Shown here: in pieces, positions 25,658-33,647 of the stretch | Numbering within the stretch: position 1 is the stretch's first letter | Layout: each line of letters starts with the position of its first letter | Origin: VRUE01 sp035260485 | GTDB taxonomy: Bacteria > Actinomycetota > Thermoleophilia > Solirubrobacterales > 70-9 | Reading direction: 5' to 3' | NCBI GenBank assembly: GCA_035260485.1 | Contig: DATFVC010000019.1 | Coordinates: forward strand, 1-64,000 | Length of the DNA stretch: 64,000 nucleotides | Translations under genes and position numbers: made by a program | The notes under the pieces: model-generated | What the model saw: the letters and a program-made list of their open reading frames with translations, nothing else | Told to the model about the DNA's origin: nothing | Database searches by the model: none

Positions 25658-26686
25658 TCAATCGGGCCAATGGGTCCAGATCGGGTTGCGGGAGACGCGA
25701 TGCTCGGTTTCATGTTGGACTTCGCGTCGGTGGGTCCCGTCTAGTTGGATGGTGAAGACCGCAGAAGGCGAGACGCCGATTACGAAGCCTCCTCCGGATG
25801 CTCTTATGCCGACAAAGGAGAGGGCTTTGCCGGATGGCGAGAAGCATGGGTTGCCGATACTCCATCTCGGTAGCCGGGAATCGCGGAGGAGATGTGCATC
25901 CATGCCGTTGCGGTTCATCACCATGACCTGAAGCCGATTCCCACTCTTCTCCGAACGCACCAGGGTTACGGACGCGATCAAGCGACCGTCCCTGGATATC
26001 GTCGGGGCGAAGAAGGTACCCACGCCGCTGCTGAAAGGGCCGCGCCGCAAAAAGTGAACTCGCCCCCCATTGATCGAGGTCGTCCCGATTCCTCCCATCG
26101 CGTCTTCCTGGTATCCGGGCGGATAAAAGGCGCTGATGATCCGTCGGCCGTCTGGAGTGAACTCCGGTCCTGAGGAGTTTAGGCCGCCTCCGACTCCGAA
26201 CGTGTAGCCGGGAACAGCAATCCGGTGGAGTCCAGAACCGTCGGCTCTCATGATGAAGACTGCGCGGTGCCGCTTGGTCACGAGCACGCGCCGACCGTCC
26301 GGCGAGAGCGCGATCGAGTCGATCGATTTGTATGCCCGAGACCTGCCGGAGCTGACAAAGGACCTGATCGCGCGAGGTTGTCGGCCGCCGTGCTTAATCC
26401 AGACCCGGTCCGTCCAAACAGAGATACTCGTCGACTTGTCCCAGGAACGCGACGCGAAGGCAATGTCTTCTCCGTTGTACGAAGCGGCAATGCTGAGTAG
26501 GGCGCCTTTGCTGAGCTGAAATAGCGTCCTTGGGTGGCCGCCGGAAGGCGGGATAGCCACCAGCTTCCTTGCGCCCTCCCTGCTGATGATTCGCGTCGCC
26601 CCAACCGAGGATGGTGGCTGAGCTGCGAAGAGAAGGGCGAGCCCGAGCAGGACTATGGCGGAGAAGGTGGTTGATCGAGTGCGCAT
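25658..26686 (-). CDS. Secreted TolB/WD40-like beta-propeller protein
   Basis: The 342-aa product starts MRTRSTTFSAIVLLGLALLFAAQPPSSVGA, a signal peptide. Propeller-type repeats follow: IDSIALSPDGRRVLV, PEFTPDGRRIISA, APTISRDGRLIASV and NPCFSPSGKALSFVG, each the S/T-x-DG-x pattern of TolB/PD40 blades. It probably acts outside the membrane as a binding scaffold. The frame is open further upstream but the ATG at 26686 gives the signal peptide. Its stop codon lies one base beyond the tRNA 3' end on the opposite strand. Confidence 0.75.
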   Translation of the reverse strand: MRTRSTTFSAIVLLGLALLFAAQPPSSVGATRIISREGARKLVAIPPSGGHPRTLFQLSKGALLSIAASYNGEDIAFASRSWDKSTSISVWTDRVWIKHGGRQPRAIRSFVSSGRSRAYKSIDSIALSPDGRRVLVTKRHRAVFIMRADGSGLHRIAVPGYTFGVGGGLNSSGPEFTPDGRRIISAFYPPGYQEDAMGGIGTTSINGGRVHFLRRGPFSSGVGTFFAPTISRDGRLIASVTLVRSEKSGNRLQVMVMNRNGMDAHLLRDSRLPRWSIGNPCFSPSGKALSFVGIRASGGGFVIGVSPSAVFTIQLDGTHRREVQHETEHRVSRNPIWTHWPD

Positions 26687-26857
26687 GAGAGTCTTTTCCG
26701 TGGTTCGCAAGCGCGAATCCGTTGCCAGTGATGTTGGCCAGAGTAGACGCGCGTGGCTAGGACAGCGCTGACTCCGACTGGGGCAACAGTGGCTCGATGG
26801 GGGCCAATTCGCCCCTAATAGTTGGGAGCTGTCGCCTATGGCGACTACCATTTCCAG

Positions 26858-27181
26858 ATGCCCATGACCGATGAGCCTCTGATCGAAGAGGCGGGACGCC
26901 GCCTCGCTGCGGCCGCGCCGGGAGCAAAGGTAATCCTTTTTGGCTCTCGTGCGCGAGGGGAGGCTCGTCCCGACTCGGACCTCGACCTACTTGTCATCGA
27001 GCCCGACGAGGTAACGAAGCGCCGCGCCGAGTCGGCGCGCCTGCGCCGGGAGCTTCGCGGGCTTGATGTGGCGCTTGATGTGATCGTTATCAGTGCCAGA
27101 CATGCTGAAGAATGGGGACACTTCGAGGGCACGATGTTGAATGAGGCGCTTCGCGAGGGCCGGGTTCTTGTCGAAGCCTGA
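26858..27181 (+). CDS. mntA: MntA-like minimal nucleotidyltransferase (antitoxin)
   Basis: The 107-aa protein has the minimal nucleotidyltransferase signature VILFGSRARGEARPDSDLDLLV: GS, then two Asp in the D-x-D pattern. A second acidic strand is LDVALDVIVIS. In MNT/HEPN pairs this enzyme adenylylates its HEPN partner to neutralise it. ATG at 26858 or 26864 are both possible. The HEPN gene overlaps its 3' end. Confidence 0.88.
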   Translation: MPMTDEPLIEEAGRRLAAAAPGAKVILFGSRARGEARPDSDLDLLVIEPDEVTKRRAESARLRRELRGLDVALDVIVISARHAEEWGHFEGTMLNEALREGRVLVEA

Positions 27182-27653
27182 AGGTCGGGATCTCGCGCGG
27201 GTTCTCGCGCGCAAGGCGGAGGGAGACGCGAAGGCCATGCGCAGGCTGGCGTCCGACCCGGAAATAGATGACGAGGCAATCGGCTTTCATGCCCAACAGG
27301 CGATCGAGAAGTGGCTCAAGGCTGTGATGGCCTTCCGCGGGCTGGAAGAGGTTCGCATCCATGATCTCGGCCGCCTGTTGGAGCTCCTCCGGGACACCGG
27401 TGCCGAGTTGCCGCCGGGTGCCGATCGTGTCGACGAGCTGACGATCTACGCCGTTCCAATGCGCTACGACGAGCTGCTCGATGCCGAGTCGCTGGAGCGC
27501 CACGCGGCGGTCGCACTGGTCGGGGGAAGTGGGGGAGTGGGCGGCCACCCAACTCCGCTGAAACTTGGTCCCGAAATTGGTCCCCGACTCCACCGAACTC
27601 AGCCGGACTCCTTGGACGTGATTCGCTCTAACGAGCCAGATTCGGCTCTATAG
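27141..27653 (+). CDS. hepT: HEPN-domain (HepT-like) protein, C-terminus frameshifted
   Basis: The core is a COG2250-type HEPN domain: GFHAQQAIEKWLKAVMAFRGLEEVRIHDLGRLLELL, a four-helix RNase-like fold paired with MNT proteins. The last codons of the open frame (VGGSGGVGGHPTP...) do not look like HEPN and run through the repeat module. Removing one G from the run at 27522-27526 gives VGEVGEWAATQLR and a TGA at 27559-27561, a natural family ending exactly at the module boundary. I conclude a one-base insertion near the C-terminus. The start may be ATG 27141 or TTG 27168. Confidence 0.8.
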   Translation: MRRFARAGFLSKPEGRDLARVLARKAEGDAKAMRRLASDPEIDDEAIGFHAQQAIEKWLKAVMAFRGLEEVRIHDLGRLLELLRDTGAELPPGADRVDELTIYAVPMRYDELLDAESLERHAAVALVGGSGGVGGHPTPLKLGPEIGPRLHRTQPDSLDVIRSNEPDSAL

Positions 27654-27710
27654 ATGGCTTCCGGCTCGACTCATATCCGTCGGTCGAAGGTTCGAGTCCT
27701 TCCCGCCCCA
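27561..27710. repeat. Integration module, copy 1 (tRNA-CAT 3' half with a 1-base deletion)
   Basis: The 150-bp module has the conserved block from 27561 and a tRNA 3' half at 27668-27710. The tRNA half matches the native gene except that the anticodon loop has lost one A (CTCATA instead of CTCATAA). The block starts directly at the ancestral HEPN stop. Confidence 0.85.
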
Positions 27711-27797
27711 TTCGAAGCACCCGGCTACACCAGTCGGGCGGGGCGTCAAGAGCGTCGCCAGTACCCAAACGGGCCATCCGAGGGCTAGAATGCGCCG

Positions 27798-28757
27798 ATG
27801 ATGACGGGGCGGAAGTGGCGCGCATGCTTCGGGGTGGGCGCGTTTCTGGCGGCGCTTGCGACCGTGGGTGTGTCCGCGGTCTTGGCTGCGCCGACGAATT
27901 TGGAATTCGATCCGCCCAGTTACGACTTCGGTCAGGTGCCTTACGGGTCCGGCCCCTCCAAACCACATGAATTTACCCTCACGAATACCGGGGAAACCCA
28001 GCTAGTGACCGAACATTGGAGGTCTGCGTGGCTTGCCTACTGGCAAGGGGCGCCGGACCCGTTCTGGGCGCCCTCGTCCTCCGACTGCCACATTCTCGAA
28101 CCCGGAGAAAGCTGCTCGATCGAGTTGGTCTTCGACCCGCTCCATCCAGGGATCTGGCGAGGATGGCAGGAGGTCAGGAGCCAGATCGAAGGAGAACCCT
28201 GGACCGAACTGGAACTGAGTGGCGAAGGCATCGGCCCGTGGGTCCCGGTGACGCCGGGACACCTCGCCTTCGAATCGGTCACCGTCGGCATGGCGACGGA
28301 CCCGCAGACCATCACTCTCGAAAGCCAAGATCGTGAAGAATTCAGAATCGAAGACATCTCCTTCACGCCGGTTAGTGGTGGCTGGCCCTTGTCGTCTCCT
28401 TTCCAGGTTGTCGGCGGCAGCTGCCATGAGGGTGCATCACTCGCGCCCGGCAAGACCTGCACGATCGAAGTCGTGATGACGCCGACCGTATCCGGCCTCT
28501 TCCAGTCTGAGCTCGAGATCACTGACACTGCCCCTGGCTCACCGCAGTCTGTCGAGCTCAAAGGCACTGCAACGCCGGCGGACGGTCCGCTCATCTCACG
28601 GCCGACGGCCACCACCCAACCGGCGCGCGTGAAGCGCGCGTGTCCGAAGGGGAGGCGGAAGGCCATCAAGAAGGGTCGGCGGATCTGCGTCAAGAGGCGC
28701 AGGCATCGTCGGCACCCCGCACATGCCGGTGATAGCCACCGGCGAGTCACGTCGTGA
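27798..28757 (+). CDS. Secreted Ig-like (ASH / choice-of-anchor) domain protein
   Basis: The 319-aa protein has a signal peptide (WRACFGVGAFLAALATVGVSAVLAA) and two Ig-like ASH-type repeats: EFDPPSYDFGQVPYGSGPSKPHEFTLTNTG ... LELSGEG and LAFESVTVGMATDPQTITL ... VELKGTA. Paired cysteines (DCHILEPGESCSIEL and GSCHEGASLAPGKTCTIEV) repeat in register. The C-terminus is strongly basic (KRACPKGRRKAIKKGRRICVKRRRHRRH), common in secreted proteins of this group. It is the only gene of its unit. Confidence 0.72.
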   Translation: MMTGRKWRACFGVGAFLAALATVGVSAVLAAPTNLEFDPPSYDFGQVPYGSGPSKPHEFTLTNTGETQLVTEHWRSAWLAYWQGAPDPFWAPSSSDCHILEPGESCSIELVFDPLHPGIWRGWQEVRSQIEGEPWTELELSGEGIGPWVPVTPGHLAFESVTVGMATDPQTITLESQDREEFRIEDISFTPVSGGWPLSSPFQVVGGSCHEGASLAPGKTCTIEVVMTPTVSGLFQSELEITDTAPGSPQSVELKGTATPADGPLISRPTATTQPARVKRACPKGRRKAIKKGRRICVKRRRHRRHPAHAGDSHRRVTS

Positions 28758-28811
28758 GTCGGCTACGGCACAGCCTCGCGACTTGACTCGTCGGTTCATC
28801 AGGAGGCGGGG

Positions 28812-28963
28812 AAACTTGGTCCCGAAATTGGTCCCCGACTCCACCGAACTCAGCCGAACTCCTTGGACGTGATTCGCTCTAACGAGCCAGATTCGGCTCT
28901 ATAGACGGCTTCCGGCGCGACTGATAAATCCGTCGGTTGCTGATTCGAGTCCAGCTCGGCCCA
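28812..28963. repeat. Integration module, copy 2 (tRNA half with anticodon GAT)
   Basis: The conserved block is nearly identical to copy 1, but the tRNA half differs. The loop reads CTGATAA (anticodon GAT, as in tRNA-Ile), the T-arm is GCTGA-TTCGAGT-CCAGC with one mismatch, and the acceptor strand is TCGGCCC. This half fits a different tRNA gene from the native CAT gene. Confidence 0.8.
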
Positions 28964-28983
28964 TACGGAGAGGGGGACGGTGC

Positions 28984-29199
28984 TCAGACAGTGACGATCT
29001 CGTGACCGTCGGGAAAGAAGATTGCGACCGGCCGACGCTCCGCCACTGCTTCGGCGAGGATCGAGTCGAAGTCCTCCTGATCAGCTGCGATGAAGGTGGT
29101 TCCCTCGGGATAGCGATCCGGATCGAGCACAGCTTCAACCAGGCGTTTGTTGGCGATCTTGCCCGCTCGAGTGAACTTGCTCCGCTTTAGCTTCTCCAT
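28984..29199 (-). CDS. Small protein, possible antitoxin-like partner
   Basis: The 71-aa product starts MEKLKRSKFTRAGKIANKRL and ends with FFPDGHEIVTV. It is acidic in the middle (DQEDFDSILAEAVAERR) and basic at the N-terminus. I do not recognise the family. It is the last of three minus-strand genes in its unit, after the DUF2442/DUF4160 pair, so a regulatory or antitoxin role is plausible but unproven. Confidence 0.5.
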   Translation of the reverse strand: MEKLKRSKFTRAGKIANKRLVEAVLDPDRYPEGTTFIAADQEDFDSILAEAVAERRPVAIFFPDGHEIVTV

Positions 29200-29241
29200 G
29201 AGTTCCCGATGGTCGGTTAGATGGGCTGGTGCTGACTGGCG

Positions 29242-29508
29242 CTATGCAGCAGTGCTGGCGCAACTCTGGGCCCGTGCGTAGAGCGTCTCCGGCGCGATGT
29301 CGGCTTCGTTGGGCCAGACGATCGTGCCGGCGTTCGGATCGGCCCTGAGCTTGCGGAAGTACTCCGGGTCGCGCAGCGGCTCAAAGATGCCACCGTAGTC
29401 GAGCAGGTAGGAGAGATCGACATCGGCGCTCGTCGAATCCTCGAACCGCACGTGAACGGCATAGCCCTCAGTGGGCTTTGCATCGATCAGCATTGGCGTG
29501 CTTCTCAT
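29242..29508 (-). CDS. DUF2442-family protein
   Basis: The 88-aa protein (MRSTPMLIDAKPTEGYAVHV) contains the DUF2442 pattern: a short strand pair, VRFEDSTSADVDLSYLLDYGGIFEPLRDPEYFRKLR, then a strand and TIVWPNEADIAPETLY. DUF2442 genes commonly sit beside DUF4160 genes in a two-gene arrangement regarded as toxin-antitoxin-like. The frame extends upstream but ATG 29508 gives the family N-terminus. Confidence 0.8.
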   Translation of the reverse strand: MRSTPMLIDAKPTEGYAVHVRFEDSTSADVDLSYLLDYGGIFEPLRDPEYFRKLRADPNAGTIVWPNEADIAPETLYARAQSCASTAA

Positions 29509-29527
29509 GGTCTTGATGGTAGAGGGC

Positions 29528-29797
29528 CTACCCAAGGGGATCAATCGGGCGTGGCGGCCGGTGCTCGCGAGCCAGATTCCAGTTCTCCAGCAGCTCCTCT
29601 CGATGCTCTCTCGCCCATTCGGTCACGAGCTTCTGGGCGCGACGAGGCAGTCCGCCCGCGATTAACTCGAGGTTGTCGATGTCGAACGAGGCCTCGTCGT
29701 CGCCGTAGGTGGCGTGAAAGTGCGGTCGGCCCTCGTGCTGAGGCTCGTCGAAGTACATCCAGATCACAATCCCGTAGAAGCTGCTGATCCTCGGCAT
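29528..29797 (-). CDS. DUF4160-family protein
   Basis: The 89-aa protein has the DUF4160 signature: MPRISSFYGIVIWMYFDE, then HEGRPHFHATYGDDEASFDI and a C-terminal helix RRAQKLVTEWAREHREELLENW. The GRPHFHA motif is diagnostic. It is 19 bp upstream of the DUF2442 gene, as usual for this pair. Whether it is a toxin has not been established as far as I know. Confidence 0.85.
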   Translation of the reverse strand: MPRISSFYGIVIWMYFDEPQHEGRPHFHATYGDDEASFDIDNLELIAGGLPRRAQKLVTEWAREHREELLENWNLAREHRPPRPIDPLG

Positions 29798-29861
29798 GGC
29801 GTTGAGTCTCGCAGGGCAACCGGACGAAAGGACAGACAATGAGCTTCGCCTCTCTCCCGGA

Positions 29862-30012
29862 AAACTTGGTCCCGAAATTGGTCCCCGACTCCACCGAACT
29901 CAGCCGAACTCCTTGGACGTGATTCGCTCTATCGGGCGGGATTCGGCTCTATGGACGGGTTCCGGTGCGACTCATAATCCGTGGAGCGCAGGTTCGAGTC
30001 CTGCCCGCCCCA
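29862..30012. repeat. Integration module, copy 3 (variant tRNA-CAT 3' half)
   Basis: The tRNA half (29969-30012) keeps the CTCATAA loop, but the variable loop and T-arm differ from native. The T-stem is GCAGG/CCTGC instead of GAAGG/CCTTC. The A-T to C-G change is compensated on both strands, so this half derives from a functional tRNA allele of another lineage. The upstream block is also more diverged around 29935-29960. Confidence 0.82.
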
Positions 30013-30127
30013 TAGAACGAACCGTCGTCATTCGGCGTCGCCTTTCGCGCCAAGTGACAGTCCACAAGCGAAGCCGAAAGCCGCCGATCCTGAACTGGCC
30101 GCCACCGCCCTGACGGACACCTCGCCC

Positions 30128-30838
30128 TCAGCTTGGACGCGCGGGGACGGCCCGCTCAAAGGAGGACTGCTCTCCAATCGCCAGCGCGAGCGGCGTGAGG
30201 TCGCGAGGGCGCATGACCAGCCTCGGCGGCCACACAACACGGTCGCGCGTCGTCCAGATGTGGATAACGGCGTAGCCGAACGAGATCGTCGCGCCCCACG
30301 CGCCGGTCTGCTCGGGGGCGGGAGCGAGGTTGAGCGAGTGCGACCGAAACCAAGCCATCTCCCCATGCGAGTTTGCGCCAAGCCAGACGTTCATATCGTC
30401 GGGCGGGCGTTGTTCCCGGAAAATCTCATGGGCGATCATGGGATCGGCGAACCCCGCCGCGTCTGGGTCGTTGCTCATCGCGATCAGAGCCGCGACTACG
30501 GACCAGAGCGCGAGGTCCGCCTGCTCCTCGGCGTTCAGCGTGATTGGCGTATTCGCCGCGAAACGGGCCATGAGCGGGCGGACCCGCGCCTCCAGTTCGT
30601 TGAGCCAGCCGCTGTTGCATGTGCCGCAGACCTTGCGGTTGATCAAGGCAAATGTCTTCGCGCGCTTGAAGACGCGCTGCTCGCCGGTTGTCGGGTCCGT
30701 ATAGCGATGCACGACCTCATGCTCGCGCGTGTCGTTCGGCTCGTCGAACAGGCTCGTCCATGATTTCGCGAAGACGTGGGCCTTCGTGACGTGGGTCGCT
30801 CCGCAGAACATGCAGACACCTGGAGGCCGACGGGACAT
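30128..30838 (-). CDS. HNH-like zinc protein, possible nuclease
   Basis: The 236-aa product starts MSRRPPGVCMFCGATHVTKAHVFAKSW. The CxxC...H pattern followed by VCGTCNSGWLNELE (CxxCN..W...LE) matches the zinc-binding treble-clef core of HNH-type proteins. The rest of the chain has no known motif. A complete HNH catalytic pair is not obvious, so nuclease activity is uncertain. It is the first gene in the largest unit and divergent from the HTH-like/SIR2 pair. Confidence 0.6.
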   Translation of the reverse strand: MSRRPPGVCMFCGATHVTKAHVFAKSWTSLFDEPNDTREHEVVHRYTDPTTGEQRVFKRAKTFALINRKVCGTCNSGWLNELEARVRPLMARFAANTPITLNAEEQADLALWSVVAALIAMSNDPDAAGFADPMIAHEIFREQRPPDDMNVWLGANSHGEMAWFRSHSLNLAPAPEQTGAWGATISFGYAVIHIWTTRDRVVWPPRLVMRPRDLTPLALAIGEQSSFERAVPARPS

Positions 30839-30999
30839 GCAATCCAGTTTGCCCGATCTGCCGGACTGTCCCGGCACCGGACCCGGGTGGGACCGGTCTG
30901 GTGGTTCGAGCCTGTCAACGCGCTCGCAAATCGCGCGAAGCAGCAGCCACGGGGCGGAGGACGAGGCGCCCGGAACGCCGACCAATCCGGGCGGACCCT

Positions 31000-31029
31000 A
31001 AAGACAGGATGATGGTCTACACTGTCTTT
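31000..31029. promoter_or_regulatory. Inverted repeat, possible operator
   Basis: AAAGACAG (31000-31007) and CTGTCTTT (31022-31029) are exact inverted copies 14 bases apart. They sit about 30 bp upstream of the ATG at 31061, ahead of the ribosome site AGGAGA (31048-31053). A product with HTH-like sequence follows, so autoregulation is possible. Confidence 0.45.
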
Positions 31030-31060
31030 CAGTCTACGGCCCCTATTAGGAGAGAAGCCC

Positions 31061-31510
31061 ATGCCAACACTAGAGATCAAGCTCACCGTCCCGGAGGGAA
31101 CGACCGTGCGAGTCTCGGGCCTAGACGCACCAAGTGTGGCGCCATCGAGTGAGTTTGATGATCCTGTTGAGCGATATTTCAATGAGTACCTGAGCAACAA
31201 CGGACGCAAAGTGTTTGGGGCCGCAGCCCGGATCGAGGATTTCAGAGGTAGGCCGGGATTCACCCTCGAGGATTTGGCCCAAAATCTCAGTGTCGACTAC
31301 AACACGATCAAGAGTTGGCATCGAACCACTGGGCGGGCGGCAAAGCGCTGGCGAGGCGACACCGGTACGCAAGAGCCGATCCGCTTCGACTGGATCGACT
31401 ACAAGGAAGTTGTTCCCGGCGGCGGAGAGCGGACCATTTATCAGCTCCCCGCTGAGGTTGCCGAGGTTATTCAGCACCTCCCTATATTTCAGCCGCAGTT
31501 GCACGACTGA
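31061..31510 (+). CDS. Small HTH-like protein upstream of SIR2 gene
   Basis: The 149-aa protein has a segment with helix-turn-helix character (FTLEDLAQNLSVDYNTIKSWHRTTGRAAKRW, about residues 67-97). An acidic N-terminal part (LEIKLTVPEGTTVRVSGLD) precedes it. A good ribosome site lies 8 bases before ATG. It probably shares a transcript with the SIR2 gene 83 bp downstream. No family is recognised; it may be a regulator or an accessory subunit. Confidence 0.6.
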   Translation: MPTLEIKLTVPEGTTVRVSGLDAPSVAPSSEFDDPVERYFNEYLSNNGRKVFGAAARIEDFRGRPGFTLEDLAQNLSVDYNTIKSWHRTTGRAAKRWRGDTGTQEPIRFDWIDYKEVVPGGGERTIYQLPAEVAEVIQHLPIFQPQLHD

Positions 31511-31593
31511 TGTGGATCGAGCTTCGCGACATCAAGCTAGTTTGGGAGACATTGGCTTTGTCGGCATGAACTCGCTCCGGGACTGAAAGCTCG

Positions 31594-33339
31594 ATGACTC
31601 TCGACCCGATCGTGTCGCTCTCTGTCGCCGTGGCCGAGGCGCCGGGAAGCTACGCGTTCCTGCTTGGCTCCGGAGTCTCTCGTGATGCTGGCGTGCCAAC
31701 CGGAAGCCAGGTCTTCTGGCAGGCGGTTGGTGAGCTGTACCGACTCGAGAAAAAGGTCACCGAGACCCCAGACCGGGATGCACTAACTATTTGGTTGACG
31801 GAGACTGAGCGCGAGCAGCTGACCTACTCCGGCCTTCTTGAGTTGATCGCCCCCGATGCCGCTACTCGCCGGGATTACTTGGCCAAGCACTTCGAGGGCC
31901 ACGAGCCCGGCAAGTCTCACGAGCAGCTGGCGGTTTTGGCCGAGCAAGGTTATGCCCGTGTCTTCATCACCACCAACTTCGACCGGCTGCTGGAGCATGC
32001 GCTACAGGCGCGGGGCATTGAGCCCGTGGTGATTACCAGCGCCGCCGAGTTGCGCTCAGCTCCTAAGCGCGAGCACGCACAATGCTACGTCCTAAAGCCG
32101 CACGGCGATTACCTACAGGAGACCATTCGCAATACCCAAAGCGAGCTGGAACGACTGGAGTCAGGTATTGCCAAGGAGTTGCGCGAGATCTTTGAGCGCT
32201 TCGGGATCATAGTCCTCGGATATTCAGGATCTGACGAGGCCGTCGCCTCACTGCTCAGCGCACGCCGATCTCGTTACGGCTTGTATTGGGTGGCACGGGG
32301 AGAGCTGACGGCGCCCGCCCACAAGATTGTCGAGGCCACCGGCGGGCGGATCATCGAGCGAGCTAATGCAGCCGACTTCCTATCCGATCTTCAACGTCGG
32401 CTTGAGGTCTTCCGTAGCCACCCTAGCGGGCACACCCCGCTTGAGGTCCACGATGAGGTCATGACCTTGGTCCGTGCCGGTGACACGATCGGTTTGGCAG
32501 AGGTGATGCGCCGGGAGCGTCGCGAGCTCGCGGACGGACTGGAGAAAGTCATCGGCGAGCATCGCGAGCAACGACCGGAGGACGGCAACCTGCTCAAGGT
32601 CCACGACGCGATGTTGCCGATGTGGGAGCGCCGCCTAGCCGCCATGTTGCCGGTTATTGCATACGCACCTGAGGTATTCGAGCGCGAGGTGCGCTCACTC
32701 ACTGACCTCCTTGAGAACCAGCCGATCGAAGGGGGCTTCGCCGCCTGGCGGGAAATGATCGACTGGGCAACTTGGTGGTTGGGATACGCGAGCGGTGCCT
32801 TCGCGTTGACCCAGGAATCCTGGCCGGCGCTGAATGCGTTGCTCTCAGCCCGCTATACCACTTGGAGCGAACGGGAGCGCTATCTAGTCGAGCCAGTCCG
32901 CGAGAGCATCGGTCATAACCTTGGCGCCGTGGTTATGCGCCGCTTCAGCGAGAGCAGATGGATCATGCCGCGCTGGGAGCATCTGATCTGGTCGCTTCAC
33001 GAGGCATCGGTGTTTCAGGAGCGCTGGCCGGAGTTCCTGCGAGGTAAGTCACCACCGCGCGAAGCCCTCAGCGACTTCGACTTCCTTGTCACCCTTCGTC
33101 GCGGCATGGAAGGCGAGCAGCCGTTGACGCACTGGACCTTGGGTGACAATGAAGCCGTGCGTCCGGCTCGTCGCATGAAAAGCGACCCCAAATTCAGGAG
33201 CGCTGTTGCTGAGTTGCTCGGTGTGGAATCGGAGAAGCTGATCGATACAGCCAAGGCCGCTCTGGCAAACCTCCAACGAGCCCCCCAAGCCTTTGGCGGT
33301 GAGGAGGCTATCCGGACCGTACTGGCCGACGAATCCTAG
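31594..33339 (+). CDS. SIR2-domain protein, candidate NAD-depleting defence effector
   Basis: The 581-aa protein has an N-terminal SIR2 domain (about residues 15-270): LLGSGVSRDAGVPTG (NAD-binding), ITTNFDRLLEHAL with Asn128 and Asp130, LKPHGD with His170, and LGYSGSDEAV. The C-terminal 300 residues are helical with no known motif. SIR2 proteins fused to helical sensor regions act in several phage-defence systems by cleaving NAD after infection. That role here is inferred from domain layout and its setting in an accessory island. Confidence 0.82.
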   Translation: MTLDPIVSLSVAVAEAPGSYAFLLGSGVSRDAGVPTGSQVFWQAVGELYRLEKKVTETPDRDALTIWLTETEREQLTYSGLLELIAPDAATRRDYLAKHFEGHEPGKSHEQLAVLAEQGYARVFITTNFDRLLEHALQARGIEPVVITSAAELRSAPKREHAQCYVLKPHGDYLQETIRNTQSELERLESGIAKELREIFERFGIIVLGYSGSDEAVASLLSARRSRYGLYWVARGELTAPAHKIVEATGGRIIERANAADFLSDLQRRLEVFRSHPSGHTPLEVHDEVMTLVRAGDTIGLAEVMRRERRELADGLEKVIGEHREQRPEDGNLLKVHDAMLPMWERRLAAMLPVIAYAPEVFEREVRSLTDLLENQPIEGGFAAWREMIDWATWWLGYASGAFALTQESWPALNALLSARYTTWSERERYLVEPVRESIGHNLGAVVMRRFSESRWIMPRWEHLIWSLHEASVFQERWPEFLRGKSPPREALSDFDFLVTLRRGMEGEQPLTHWTLGDNEAVRPARRMKSDPKFRSAVAELLGVESEKLIDTAKAALANLQRAPQAFGGEEAIRTVLADES

Positions 33340-33647
33340 GCAAACGCATGGCGACCACCGCCTTTCGCGCAAAGCGGCAGCGCGGAGCATGGCAGACCGG
33401 CCAACGCATGAACAAGAGTTCCGTTCCTCAGCTGGGAAATAGCTCCCCACAGGTCTGGGGAAAAGGGGACAAGACGATTGAAACCGAACACCCCCAGCTT
33501 CGCTCCGATCACCCGTTCGGGCTGTCTGCTCGGAGGGATGGCCCCCATTGACGCTGATCGCGATGGCTGCGAAGCTTGCGAAGCAGTGTCAGAACGACCG
33601 GATGGAACAAAGGTTCGGCATCACCGCCGACGTCCGGAGCGGAAATC
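33340..33647. other. Intergenic interval
   Basis: Short frames on both strands are present but none looks like a protein. A small hairpin (CCCCA-CAGGTC-TGGGG) followed by AAAA lies near 33453-33472. An SD-like GGAG precedes the next ATG. Confidence 0.4.

Noticed and set aside
27090..27593. Minus-strand frames starting ESGTNFGTKF in four module copies taken as genes
   Set aside because: Each frame begins in the repeat and then reads antisense to a different gene, so these are not one gene family.
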